Source: Sphingobium sp. Ant17 (GTDB lineage Bacteria > Pseudomonadota > Alphaproteobacteria > Sphingomonadales > Sphingomonadaceae). Taken from it: a DNA stretch of 64,000 nucleotides. Shown here in pieces: positions 10,943 through 18,605 of this stretch. Each line of letters starts with the position of its first letter. Within the stretch, counting starts at the first letter, position 1. A program made the translations under genes and the position numbers. The stretch is taken from assembly GCF_000588875.1 (NCBI RefSeq), contig NZ_JEMV01000017.1, forward strand, positions 1 through 64,000, read 5' to 3'. Under the pieces are notes generated by a model, which did not search any database, was not told the DNA's origin, and saw only the letters and a program-made list of their open reading frames with translations.

Positions 10943-11140
10943 TCATCGTCTGAATAGCGCCTCGGCACTTGCCTTATGGTTAACGGCGCTTTGCATTTTC
11001 GACCGGGTGCGCGCGATTTCCGTTTCGAGGGCGGCTATGCGGGCTTCCAGTTCGGCCACGGACAAGGGCGCCAGATCCTGTTGGATAAGCCGGGCCAGAA
11101 GATCATCGCCCTTGCGGGGGAGGTCGTCGTCCATGTCCAT
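10943..11140 (-). CDS. DUF1192 family small protein
   Basis: This is a 65-residue acidic protein that begins MDMDDDLPRKGDDLLARL and continues with a helical stretch LSVAELEARIAALETEIAR typical of DUF1192, a small alphaproteobacterial family of unknown function. A longer frame extends upstream, but the 45 extra residues are Pro/Arg/Cys-rich and non-conserved; ATG 11140 or 11134 fits the family start. It is divergent from the quinone oxidoreductase gene, with a palindromic double promoter between them. Confidence 0.8.
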   Translation of the reverse strand: MDMDDDLPRKGDDLLARLIQQDLAPLSVAELEARIAALETEIARTRSKMQSAVNHKASAEALFRR

Positions 11141-11147
11141 GCAGGCC

Positions 11148-11180
11148 AATGTTGACCCTGTTGGCCACTGTGTCAATAAG
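11148..11180. promoter_or_regulatory. Overlapping divergent promoters within an imperfect palindrome
   Basis: On the plus strand TTGACC (11152-11157) is followed after 17 bases by AATAAG (11175-11180). On the minus strand TTGACA (11176-11171) is followed after 17 bases by AACATT (11153-11148). The two -35 boxes form the ends of an imperfect 25-bp palindrome (11152-11176), so a dimeric regulator bound there would cover both promoters. The genes served would be the quinone oxidoreductase and the DUF1192 gene, the latter nearly leaderless. Confidence 0.4.
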
Positions 11181-11241
11181 GGCCTATGCGGGATTGCGCG
11201 ATTTTGGCGCATCGCAGCATAGTCGGGTTTTGGGGGAATGC

Positions 11242-12261
11242 ATGGCGGACGTTGAGACATTGCCCAAGGGCACATTGCCCAGGGAGATGATGGCGATCGG
11301 CATAGCCGCGCCGGGTGGTCCCGATGCCCTGGTGGCCCAGCGCCGCCCCATGCCCGTGCCTGGCGATGAGGATGTGTTGATCCAGGTTGCGGCGGCAGGC
11401 GTCAACCGCCCCGACGTGCTGCAACGGCAGGGCAAATATCCACCGCCACCGGGCGCGTCGGACATTCCGGGGCTCGAAGTGTCCGGCACGATCGTCGCTG
11501 CCGGGCGCGGGTCGGACCTGCTGGTCGGGCAACGCGTCTGCGCGCTGTTGACGGGCGGCGGCTATGCCGAATATGCGGTCGCGCCGGCGGGCCAATGCCT
11601 GCCGGTTCCGGCGGACTATGACATGGTGGAGGCGGCGGCGCTGCCCGAAACGCTCTTTACCGTCTGGACCAACCTGTTCGAGCGCGCCTATGCCGTCGGC
11701 GGCGACACGGTGCTGGTCCATGGCGGCACCAGCGGGATCGGCACGATGGCGATCCGCCTGTGCAACCTGTTCGACGTCAAGATCATCGTGACCTGCGGAT
11801 CGGACGAGAAATGCGCTCAGGCCAAGGGCTGGGGCGCGGATCATGCGATCAACTACCGCACTCAGGATTATGTCGAAGAGGTCAAGCGCATCACCGGCGG
11901 GCAGGGGTGCCAGGCGGTGCTGGACATGGTCGGCGGCGACTATGTGCCGCGCAACCTCGAATGCCTGGCCGAAGATGGGCGCCATGTCTCGATCGCCGTG
12001 CTGGGCGGCGCGAAGGCGAGCATCTTCATCCCCTCGATCATGCAAAAGCGCCTGACCCTCACCGGCTCGACGCTGCGGGCGCGATCGGTGGGCTTCAAAA
12101 GCCTCGTCGCCGACGAACTGGTCCGCAACGTCTGGCCCTTCGTCGACGAAGGCAAGCTGCGTCCGGCCATGGACCAACGCTTCGCCCTGGCGGACGCCGC
12201 CAAAGCCCATGCGCGGATGGATGCAGGCGACCATTTCGGAAAGATCGTGCTGGTGGTGTGA
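11242..12261 (+). CDS. NAD(P)H-quinone oxidoreductase, PIG3-type medium-chain reductase
   Basis: This is a zinc-free medium-chain dehydrogenase/reductase of about 339 residues that reduces quinones with NAD(P)H. The GroES-like half contains VNRPDVLQRQGKYPPPPGAS, characteristic of the PIG3/TP53I3 subfamily, and the nucleotide-binding half has VLVHGGTSGIGTMA. It lacks the zinc-ligand set of alcohol dehydrogenases. The start at 11242 (MADVETLPKG) has a GGGGG tract before it; upstream codons in the frame are not conserved. An orphan AT-richer gene begins 11 bases after its stop. Confidence 0.9.
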   Translation: MADVETLPKGTLPREMMAIGIAAPGGPDALVAQRRPMPVPGDEDVLIQVAAAGVNRPDVLQRQGKYPPPPGASDIPGLEVSGTIVAAGRGSDLLVGQRVCALLTGGGYAEYAVAPAGQCLPVPADYDMVEAAALPETLFTVWTNLFERAYAVGGDTVLVHGGTSGIGTMAIRLCNLFDVKIIVTCGSDEKCAQAKGWGADHAINYRTQDYVEEVKRITGGQGCQAVLDMVGGDYVPRNLECLAEDGRHVSIAVLGGAKASIFIPSIMQKRLTLTGSTLRARSVGFKSLVADELVRNVWPFVDEGKLRPAMDQRFALADAAKAHARMDAGDHFGKIVLVV

Positions 12262-12272
12262 GGGGCTGAACG

Positions 12273-13007
12273 ATGCAAAACCGTTATGCCGCAGACATCG
12301 GTGACTTCGTAAAACTTTCAATATTGAGGCATTTGGCCCCTAGTTGTCGCTTGGGTGTGTTGTGGTGGCTCTATCCCGATGAAGCGCACAATGCTGACGG
12401 CAAGCATGTGACATATCTGGATAGGCCGCATTTATGGCGATCTCTCGACCCAATCCTTTTTGATCATTTACGGTCAATCGTGGAAAGCGGAAATCGGAAC
12501 GTTGAATCGCTGGAGCAATCGGGCCTATTTGAAGACGCCGTTTATTTTAACGATGTCATTCCAATAGAGGGCAGCACCTCTGATCGCCGTGCTTCTCGAT
12601 CGGCTTGGTTCGATAAAGCCCTTAACGCAGTGCGTGATTGCGATTTGCTTTTTCTCGATCCTGACAATGGATTGGAAACTGCGAACTACAGCGCTGGTGC
12701 AAGAAAAGCAGGCAAAAGTGTTGCACTTAGCGAGTTGAAGTCACTGCAACGTGAAGGCCGTACTATCATCGTTTATCATCATCATACGCGCATGGCTGGC
12801 GGCAACATCTTAGAGCTGGCTCACTGGGGCACTCGTCTCGCAGAGTTAGGTTTTCGCGTGGATGCTCTGAGGGCAGCAGTCGGAACGGCGCGTGCTTTCT
12901 TCCTATTGAATGCGACGTCCGAAATGCGAAGTCATGCGGCAGATTTCGCTCGGCGTTGGGGTAGCAAAGTTACCTGGCATCCCGCGCTGGATACCCGCAA
13001 ACCGTAG
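12273..13007 (+). CDS. Conserved hypothetical protein with DPDNGLE motif, atypical composition
   Basis: This is a 244-residue soluble protein that I do not recognise by function. It starts MQNRYAADIGDFVKLSILRHL and contains a Rossmann-like hydrophobic strand ending LLFLDPDNGLE, then a GKSVALSELKSL segment and IIVYHHHTRMAGG. The strand-DPDNG pattern recalls the catalytic strand of class I methyltransferases, but no SAM-binding glycine loop is visible, so I do not assign that activity. Base composition is clearly more AT-rich than its neighbours (for example tattttaacgatg), suggesting acquisition by transfer. Related proteins occur sporadically in bacteria. Confidence 0.6.
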   Translation: MQNRYAADIGDFVKLSILRHLAPSCRLGVLWWLYPDEAHNADGKHVTYLDRPHLWRSLDPILFDHLRSIVESGNRNVESLEQSGLFEDAVYFNDVIPIEGSTSDRRASRSAWFDKALNAVRDCDLLFLDPDNGLETANYSAGARKAGKSVALSELKSLQREGRTIIVYHHHTRMAGGNILELAHWGTRLAELGFRVDALRAAVGTARAFFLLNATSEMRSHAADFARRWGSKVTWHPALDTRKP

Positions 13008-13092
13008 CATTTCCGTCATATTCGGTGCGGACTTGTAACAATGGCGCGCTAAGGACTCGGTCCCAAGGATACACGTCTTTGGGGATCGTATC

Positions 13093-13968
13093 ATGAACGC
13101 CATTACGCGCTTGCCCTTTCTGGGTGAGATGGAACAGGGTTCCGACACCCCGTTCCACATCCCGGAGCGGGAAGGGCAGCGTCGCCGCTTTCGCACCATC
13201 TGGATTTCCGACATTCACTTGGGCACGCGCGGCTGCAACGCCAAGATGCTGATCGATTTCCTCGACAGCGTCGACAGCGACACCATCTATCTGGTCGGCG
13301 ACATCATCGATGGCTGGCGGCTGAAGCGCCGCTTCTACTGGCCCCAGACCCACAATGACGTGGTGTGGCGGCTGATGAAGCGCGCCAAGCGCGGCACGCG
13401 GGTGGTGTACATCCCCGGCAATCACGACGAAATGTTCCGCCAGTTCACCGGCATGAACTTTGGCGGCGTGGAAATCCGGCGCAAGGCGATCCACACGACC
13501 GCCGACGGACGCAAGCTGCTGGTGCTGCATGGCGACGAGTTCGACACGATCATGCTGGCGCATCGCTGGCTCGCCTTCGTCGGCGACGCGGCCTATACGA
13601 CATTGATGCGCCTCAATGTCGTCGTGAACGCGGTGCGCCAGCGTATGGGCCTGCCCTATTGGTCGCTCAGCAAAATGGCCAAGCACAAGGTCAAGAATGC
13701 CGTGTCCTTCATCTCCCGCTTCGAAGAAGTGGTGGCGCATGAAGCTGGGACGCGCGACGTCGACGGGGTGGTGTGCGGCCATATCCACAATGCCGAAATG
13801 CGCGAAATCGACGGCATTGAATATTATAATGACGGCGACTGGGTGGAAGGCTGTACCGCGCTGGTCGAACATGATGACGGGCGGATGCAGGTGCTGCATT
13901 GGGCCGATGAGATCGCCGCCCGCACCGCCGCCGAACCCGCGAAACAATCGTCGCGGATGGCGGCATAA
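13093..13968 (+). CDS. Metallophosphoesterase, UDP-2,3-diacylglucosamine diphosphatase (LpxH)-like
   Basis: This is a 291-residue calcineurin-like phosphoesterase. All metal-binding motifs are present in order: WISDIHLG, LVGDIIDGW, IPGNHDE, LHGDEFD and CGHIHNA. The family includes LpxH, which cleaves UDP-diacylglucosamine in lipid A synthesis, but sphingomonads are known for glycosphingolipids in place of lipopolysaccharide. The true substrate may therefore be another nucleotide- or phospho-lipid. It is followed 12 bases later by a GT4 glycosyltransferase, so the pair probably acts on one lipid or glycan. Confidence 0.85.
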   Translation: MNAITRLPFLGEMEQGSDTPFHIPEREGQRRRFRTIWISDIHLGTRGCNAKMLIDFLDSVDSDTIYLVGDIIDGWRLKRRFYWPQTHNDVVWRLMKRAKRGTRVVYIPGNHDEMFRQFTGMNFGGVEIRRKAIHTTADGRKLLVLHGDEFDTIMLAHRWLAFVGDAAYTTLMRLNVVVNAVRQRMGLPYWSLSKMAKHKVKNAVSFISRFEEVVAHEAGTRDVDGVVCGHIHNAEMREIDGIEYYNDGDWVEGCTALVEHDDGRMQVLHWADEIAARTAAEPAKQSSRMAA

Positions 13969-13980
13969 GGGACCAGCGCC

Positions 13981-15009
13981 ATGCGGATAGCGATCGTCAC
14001 CGATGCCTGGTCGCCGCAGGTCAATGGCGTCGTCCGCACGCTTCAGACGATCCAGAACCAGTTGGAACGGATGGGGCATGAGATCAAGGTGATCTCGCCC
14101 GATCTCTACGGGTCCATTCCCTGTCCCACCTATCCCGAAATCCGGCTGGCGCTGGTCCGCCCGGCCGTGGTGGGGCAGGCGATCGCCACCTTCCGGCCCG
14201 ACGCGGTCCATCTGGCGACCGAAGGGCCGCTCTGTGTCGCGGCGCGGCGTTGGTGCCTGCGCAGCGGCGTACCGTTCACCACCGCCTATCACACCCATTT
14301 TCCCGATTATGTCGCCCAGCGCACCGGCCTGCCGGCGGCCTGGTTCTGGCGCTATATCCGGTGGTTTCATGGCCCGGCCCAGGCAGTGCTGGTCTCGACT
14401 AAGTCGGTGCGCGATCAACTGCGCACCCATGGTGTCGCCAATGTGCGTCCTTGGGGTCGGGGCGTGGACCTGACCGCCTTCACGCCCGACGCGCCGCCGC
14501 CCGCCGCGTTCGCGGACCTGGCCCGTCCGATCCAGCTCTATGTCGGCCGGGTCGCGGTGGAAAAGAATATCGAGGCCTTTCTGGCGACCGATCACCCCGG
14601 CACGAAGGTCGTCGTCGGCGACGGTCCCACCCGCGCGGCCCTGGAACGCGCCTATCCGCAGGCGCGTTTCCTCGGCACCCTGTTCGGCGCAGACCTCGCC
14701 GGGGCCTATGCGGGGGCCGATGTGTTCGTCTTTCCCAGCCGCACCGACACTTTCGGGCTGGTGATGATCGAGGCGATGGCCTGCGGCACCCCGGTCGCGG
14801 GCTATCCCGTCACCGGGCCGATCGACATCATCACCCCCGAAACCGGCGCGCTGTCGGAGGATCTGGACACCGCCATCGCGCAGGCCCTGTTGTGCGATCG
14901 CGCCGCCTGCGCCGCCTATGGCCGCAGTTTCAGCTGGGAACGCAGCGCGCAGGAATTCCTGTCCGGCCTGCACGCCATCGACCCGATGCTGATCGACAGC
15001 GCCGCCTGA
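13981..15009 (+). CDS. Glycosyltransferase family 4, alpha-mannosyltransferase-like
   Basis: This is a 342-residue GT-B retaining glycosyltransferase. The N-terminal domain starts MRIAIVTDAWSPQVNGVVRTL, typical of MgtA/PimB-like GDP-mannose-dependent enzymes. The C-terminal domain has YVGRVAVEKNIEAFL and the donor-binding E-x7-E region in TDTFGLVMIEAMACGTPV. There is no membrane segment. It lies 12 bases downstream of the LpxH-like gene and is closed by a hairpin terminator, so the two form a bicistronic unit probably acting on a membrane lipid acceptor. The sugar donor is inferred from family only. Confidence 0.88.
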   Translation: MRIAIVTDAWSPQVNGVVRTLQTIQNQLERMGHEIKVISPDLYGSIPCPTYPEIRLALVRPAVVGQAIATFRPDAVHLATEGPLCVAARRWCLRSGVPFTTAYHTHFPDYVAQRTGLPAAWFWRYIRWFHGPAQAVLVSTKSVRDQLRTHGVANVRPWGRGVDLTAFTPDAPPPAAFADLARPIQLYVGRVAVEKNIEAFLATDHPGTKVVVGDGPTRAALERAYPQARFLGTLFGADLAGAYAGADVFVFPSRTDTFGLVMIEAMACGTPVAGYPVTGPIDIITPETGALSEDLDTAIAQALLCDRAACAAYGRSFSWERSAQEFLSGLHAIDPMLIDSAA

Positions 15010-15058
15010 CGCTTTTCCTTGCCGAACGGGGCGGGATGGACTATCTGCCAACGGTCGC

Positions 15059-15091
15059 GGCCGCCCTGCTTGGGCGGCCCTTATCGTTTTT
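15059..15091 (+). terminator. Rho-independent terminator after the glycosyltransferase gene
   Basis: A perfect 8-bp stem GGCCGCCC/GGGCGGCC with a TGCTT loop is followed by CTTATCGTTTTT. It ends only about 20 bases before the trcR start codon, so it might also influence trcR leader structure. Confidence 0.75.
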
Positions 15092-15109
15092 ACGTGCCGG
15101 AGAAGCCCC

Positions 15110-15808
15110 GTGTCCCAGCCTCTTATGCCCCACGCGACCGCCAGTTGGCTGATCGACAATAGCGCTCTGAGCTTCGACCAGATCGCCGAATTTTGCGGGC
15201 TGCACATCCTCGAAGTGCAGGCGATCGCCGATGACACGGCCAGCATCAAATATACCGGCCGTGATCCCGTTCGCGCCCATGAAATCACGATGGACGAAAT
15301 CCACAAGGGCGAGCAGAACCCCGACTATCGCTTGAAGATGCTCAAGGGGCCTGAGCCGGTGCGCCGGACCAAGGGGCCACGCTACACCCCGGTCAGCAAG
15401 CGCCAGGACAAGCCCGATGGCATTGCCTGGATCCTGCGCAACCACCCCGAAATCTCGGACGGCGCGATCGGCAAGCTGATCGGCACGACGCGCACCACCA
15501 TCGCCGCGATCCGCGATCGCACCCATTGGAACATCTCCAACATCACGCCCAAGGATCCAGTGACGCTGGGCCTGTGTTCGCAGCGCGAACTCGATGCTCT
15601 GGTGGCCAAGGCCGCCAAGAAGCTGGGCATCGAAGCACCGACCGATTCGCGCCTGGATGGCGACCGCGAAGCCCTGATCGAGGAGCTGCGGCGTGAGCGG
15701 CAGGACGCCTTGCAGCGCGCCGAAGACGCGCTCAAGAGCGAGACGGACCTGATTTCGAGCGTTGCGACGATCATCGATCCGTTCAGCAACAACAAGGGCG
15801 AGGTGTGA
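15110..15808 (+). CDS. trcR: Cell cycle transcriptional regulator TrcR (DUF1013)
   Basis: This is a 232-residue DUF1013 protein. In Caulobacter the family member TrcR travels with RNA polymerase and influences cell-cycle transcription. Visible features are the conserved opening MPHATASWLIDNSALSFDQIAEFCGLH (a helix-turn-helix-like region), LMKMLKGP-type linker (LKMLKGPEPV), a second helical domain ISDGAIGKLIGTTRTTI, and a Cys in LGLCSQREL. The C-terminal 50 residues are charged coiled coil. I use the GTG at 15110 behind CCGGAGAAG; ATG 15125 is an alternative. A strong terminator follows. Confidence 0.9.
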   Translation: MSQPLMPHATASWLIDNSALSFDQIAEFCGLHILEVQAIADDTASIKYTGRDPVRAHEITMDEIHKGEQNPDYRLKMLKGPEPVRRTKGPRYTPVSKRQDKPDGIAWILRNHPEISDGAIGKLIGTTRTTIAAIRDRTHWNISNITPKDPVTLGLCSQRELDALVAKAAKKLGIEAPTDSRLDGDREALIEELRRERQDALQRAEDALKSETDLISSVATIIDPFSNNKGEV

Positions 15809-15862
15809 TGCCGTAGCGTCACGCGGCGACCCTCGCAGGTCGTTGCAATGCAGCATGTTTCA

Positions 15863-15895
15863 GGGCCGCGCCGGGCTTTCGGCGCGGCCCTTTTT
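15863..15895 (+). terminator. Rho-independent terminator of trcR
   Basis: An 11-bp GC stem GGGCCGCGCCG/CGGCGCGGCCC with a GGCTTT loop is followed by TTTTT. It lies 55 bases after the trcR stop. Confidence 0.85.
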
Positions 15896-15945
15896 GCTGT
15901 GCTTGACGCTTGCGTAAAGCGGCCGATGGCCATACACTTTGGGGC

Positions 15946-17646
15946 ATGGAGAATATAGAAAAGCTCTGGAGAGAGAATTACCGCCACCCCGCTTTGTGGG
16001 ACCAGACCTTCCCGCCATTATCGATGGGAGAGATGATCACCACCAGCGCGCTGGCCCACCCCGATGCGGTCATGATCGATTTCATGGCGCGCAAATTCAC
16101 CTATGGTGAGATATTCGGCCAGATCAAACGCATCGCCTGCGGCCTGCAGGCGATGGGGGTGAAGAAGGGCGATCGGGTCGGCCTCTATCTGCCCAACACC
16201 CCCCATTATGTCGCGGCCTATTATGGCGCGCTGATGGCCGGGGCCATCGTCGTCAACTTCTCCCCGCTCTACACCGCCGCAGAACTGGAACATCAGGTCG
16301 AAGATAGCGGCACCAAGATCCTCTTCACCTTGTCGGCCAAGGCATTGCTGCCGACCGCGCTCAACGTGCTGGACCATAGCAGCTTGGAAAAGCTGGTGGT
16401 CGGTTCGGTCGCCGAAATGCTCTCGCCGGTCAAATCGCTGCTGTTCCGCTGGTTCAAGGCGGCGGAAACCGCCGCGCTGCCCGACGATCCGCGCGTGCTG
16501 CGCTACGACCGGCTGATCGCCAATCCGGGGACCTGCGTGGTCGCGGATATCGATCCTGTGCAGGATGTCGCGCTGCTGCAATATACCGGCGGCACCACCG
16601 GCACGCCCAAGGGCGCGATGCTGACTCATCAGAATCTGACCGCCAATGCGCGACAGGCGCAGGTGATCGATCCGCATGCCAACGAGCCGGATCGCATCAT
16701 CGCGGTGCTGCCCTTCTTCCACGTGTTCGCCAATACCTGTACACTGAACCGTACAGTGCTGAACGGCGGCGAAATGGTGATGCTGCCGCGCTTCGACGCG
16801 GCGCAGGTGCTGGCTGCCGTACAAAGGGTCAAGGCGACCTCGCTGCCCGGCGTGCCGACCATGTTCCAGGCGCTGCTCGATCATCCGGCAATCCGCAACA
16901 TCGACTTTTCCTCTCTGCGCGCCTGCATTTCGGGCGGCGCGCCGCTGCCGCTGGAAGTGCGGCAACGGTTCGAGGAGGCAACCGGGGCCAAGCTGATCGA
17001 AGGCTATGGCCTGACCGAAACCAGCCCGATCGTCTGCACCAACCCCTATGAGGGGCTGAACAAGACCGGCACGGTCGGCCAGCCGGTGCCCGGCACGCGA
17101 GTCAAGATCGTGGATCGCGAAGACCCGACCAAACCGCCGCCGCCGGGCGAGCCGGGCGAATTGCTATTCGCCGGACCACAGGTGATGAAGGGCTATTGGA
17201 ACCGCCCCGATGCCGACGCCGAAGTGTTCATGGGCGACTTCATCCGCACCGGCGATGTCGGCGAGATTGACGAAGATGGCTATGTCCGCATCGTTGACCG
17301 GTTAAAGGACATGATCTCGGTCGGCGGGTTCAAGGTCTTCCCCAGCCAGGTGGAATCGGTCCTCTACCACCATCCCGCGGTCAAGGAGGCGCTGGTGATC
17401 GGCGTGCCAGACCATTATCGCGGCGAACAGCCCAAGGCCTTCGTCACCCTCAATGACGGGTTCGATATCGATGATGACGGGCTCAAGGCTTGGCTCAACC
17501 CGCAATTGGGCAAGCATGAACGGGTAAAGGCGGTCGAGGTGCGGTTGACCCTGCCCAAGACGCTGGTGGGCAAATTGTCGCGCAAGGAACTGGTCGCCGA
17601 AGAACGGGCGCGGGCGGCGGAACTGGCGACTGGAAGCCTGGCCTGA
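15946..17646 (+). CDS. Long-chain acyl-CoA ligase (FadD-like)
   Basis: This is a 566-residue member of the ANL adenylate-forming family that activates fatty acids to acyl-CoA. Core motifs are present: AMP-binding YTGGTTGTPKGAMLTH, A5-type GYGLTETSP, A7/A8 RTGDVGEIDEDGYVRIVDRLKDMI, and the C-terminal lysine in LPKTLVGKLSRKEL. Length matches FadD. The start MENIEKLW at 15946 is the family start. A TTGCGT/17-base spacer/TACACT promoter-like pair (15910-15938) lies so close that the transcript could be almost leaderless. msrA follows 41 bases later. Confidence 0.92.
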   Translation: MENIEKLWRENYRHPALWDQTFPPLSMGEMITTSALAHPDAVMIDFMARKFTYGEIFGQIKRIACGLQAMGVKKGDRVGLYLPNTPHYVAAYYGALMAGAIVVNFSPLYTAAELEHQVEDSGTKILFTLSAKALLPTALNVLDHSSLEKLVVGSVAEMLSPVKSLLFRWFKAAETAALPDDPRVLRYDRLIANPGTCVVADIDPVQDVALLQYTGGTTGTPKGAMLTHQNLTANARQAQVIDPHANEPDRIIAVLPFFHVFANTCTLNRTVLNGGEMVMLPRFDAAQVLAAVQRVKATSLPGVPTMFQALLDHPAIRNIDFSSLRACISGGAPLPLEVRQRFEEATGAKLIEGYGLTETSPIVCTNPYEGLNKTGTVGQPVPGTRVKIVDREDPTKPPPPGEPGELLFAGPQVMKGYWNRPDADAEVFMGDFIRTGDVGEIDEDGYVRIVDRLKDMISVGGFKVFPSQVESVLYHHPAVKEALVIGVPDHYRGEQPKAFVTLNDGFDIDDDGLKAWLNPQLGKHERVKAVEVRLTLPKTLVGKLSRKELVAEERARAAELATGSLA

Positions 17647-17687
17647 CCCTTCCTATCTATGCATCGAACATGGATAGGAATGATGAT

Positions 17688-18221
17688 ATGACGCAGGAAA
17701 TTGCAACGCTGGCCGGTGGATGCTTCTGGTGTACCGAGGCGGTGTATCAGAACCTCAAGGGCGTCAGCAGCGTCGAGAGTGGCTATATCGGCGGCGCGCC
17801 CGCTTATCCGACCTACGAACAGGTTTGTTCGGGCTCGACGGGTCATGCCGAAGCGATCCGCATCAGCTTCGACCCCTCTGTCATCAGCTATGCCGACCTG
17901 CTGGACATCTTCTTTGCGACGCATAATCCGACGACGCTGAACCGGCAGGGCAATGATGTCGGCACCCAATATCGCTCCGCCATCTTCCCCCATTCGCCGG
18001 AGCAGACGGAACAGGCGCGCGCCGCGATCGAACGGGCGCAGGGAGACCAGACCGACCCGATCGTCACCACGATCGAAGAGGATGGCCCCTGGTATCCGGC
18101 GGAGGATTATCACCAGAAATATTGGGAGCGGGTCGGTGAGAGCAATCCCTATTGCGTGGCGGTGATCCCGCCCAAGCTCGCCAAATTGCGCAAGGGCTTT
18201 GCCGCGCGCATCGACGCCTGA
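17688..18221 (+). CDS. msrA: Peptide methionine sulfoxide reductase MsrA
   Basis: This 177-residue enzyme repairs methionine-S-sulfoxide in proteins. The catalytic motif GGCFWCTEAVY is at residues about 10-20, with SGYIGG and EDYHQKYWE later. The start at 17688 is favoured by AGGAA seven bases upstream; an in-frame ATG at 17670 would add six residues with no ribosome site. The usual recycling Cys residues near the C-terminus are reduced to one (NPYCVAV). Confidence 0.95.
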   Translation: MTQEIATLAGGCFWCTEAVYQNLKGVSSVESGYIGGAPAYPTYEQVCSGSTGHAEAIRISFDPSVISYADLLDIFFATHNPTTLNRQGNDVGTQYRSAIFPHSPEQTEQARAAIERAQGDQTDPIVTTIEEDGPWYPAEDYHQKYWERVGESNPYCVAVIPPKLAKLRKGFAARIDA

Positions 18222-18318
18222 TCGGCCCGCGACGGTTCATCGCCCTTTGCTTCGTCCCTGGCTTGGCGCTACTGTCCGCCACGCCATATCGGCGGTGAAC
18301 CAAATCGGGGGCTGAAAG

Positions 18319-18585
18319 ATGACGAAGCTAATAGGGATCGCCGCACCGCTGATGCTGGTCATGCTTCCTGGCTGTGTGGCGAAGGCCGCTCTGGATGTCG
18401 TGACCCTGCCCGTGCGCGCTGGCGCGCAAGCCGCGGACTGGGCAACCACGAGCCAGGACGAGTCGGATCGCAACTACGGCCGCAAGATGCGCGAACAGGA
18501 AGCGCGCGAGGGCAAGGCGCGCAAGAAGGCCGACAAGGAACGGCGCAAGCAATGCCGCGAGGCAGGATACGATAATTGCGGCTAA
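18319..18585 (+). CDS. Small putative lipoprotein
   Basis: This is an 88-residue predicted lipoprotein: a hydrophobic signal with lipobox LPGC (Cys about 19), then a short Ala/Val-rich region (ALDVVTLPVRAGAQAADWAT) seen in similar small sphingomonad lipoproteins, and a highly charged C-terminal helix (REQEAREGKARKKADKERRK). No function is known. It is convergent with the threonylcarbamoyl-AMP synthase gene (20 bases between stops). Confidence 0.7.
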   Translation: MTKLIGIAAPLMLVMLPGCVAKAALDVVTLPVRAGAQAADWATTSQDESDRNYGRKMREQEAREGKARKKADKERRKQCREAGYDNCG

Positions 18586-18605
18586 CAGGCTGATCTTGCG
18601 GTGGC

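Noticed and set aside
12970-15306. 778-codon minus-strand frame across the LpxH-like and glycosyltransferase genes
   Set aside because: It overlaps two well-supported genes and has the composition of an antisense frame.
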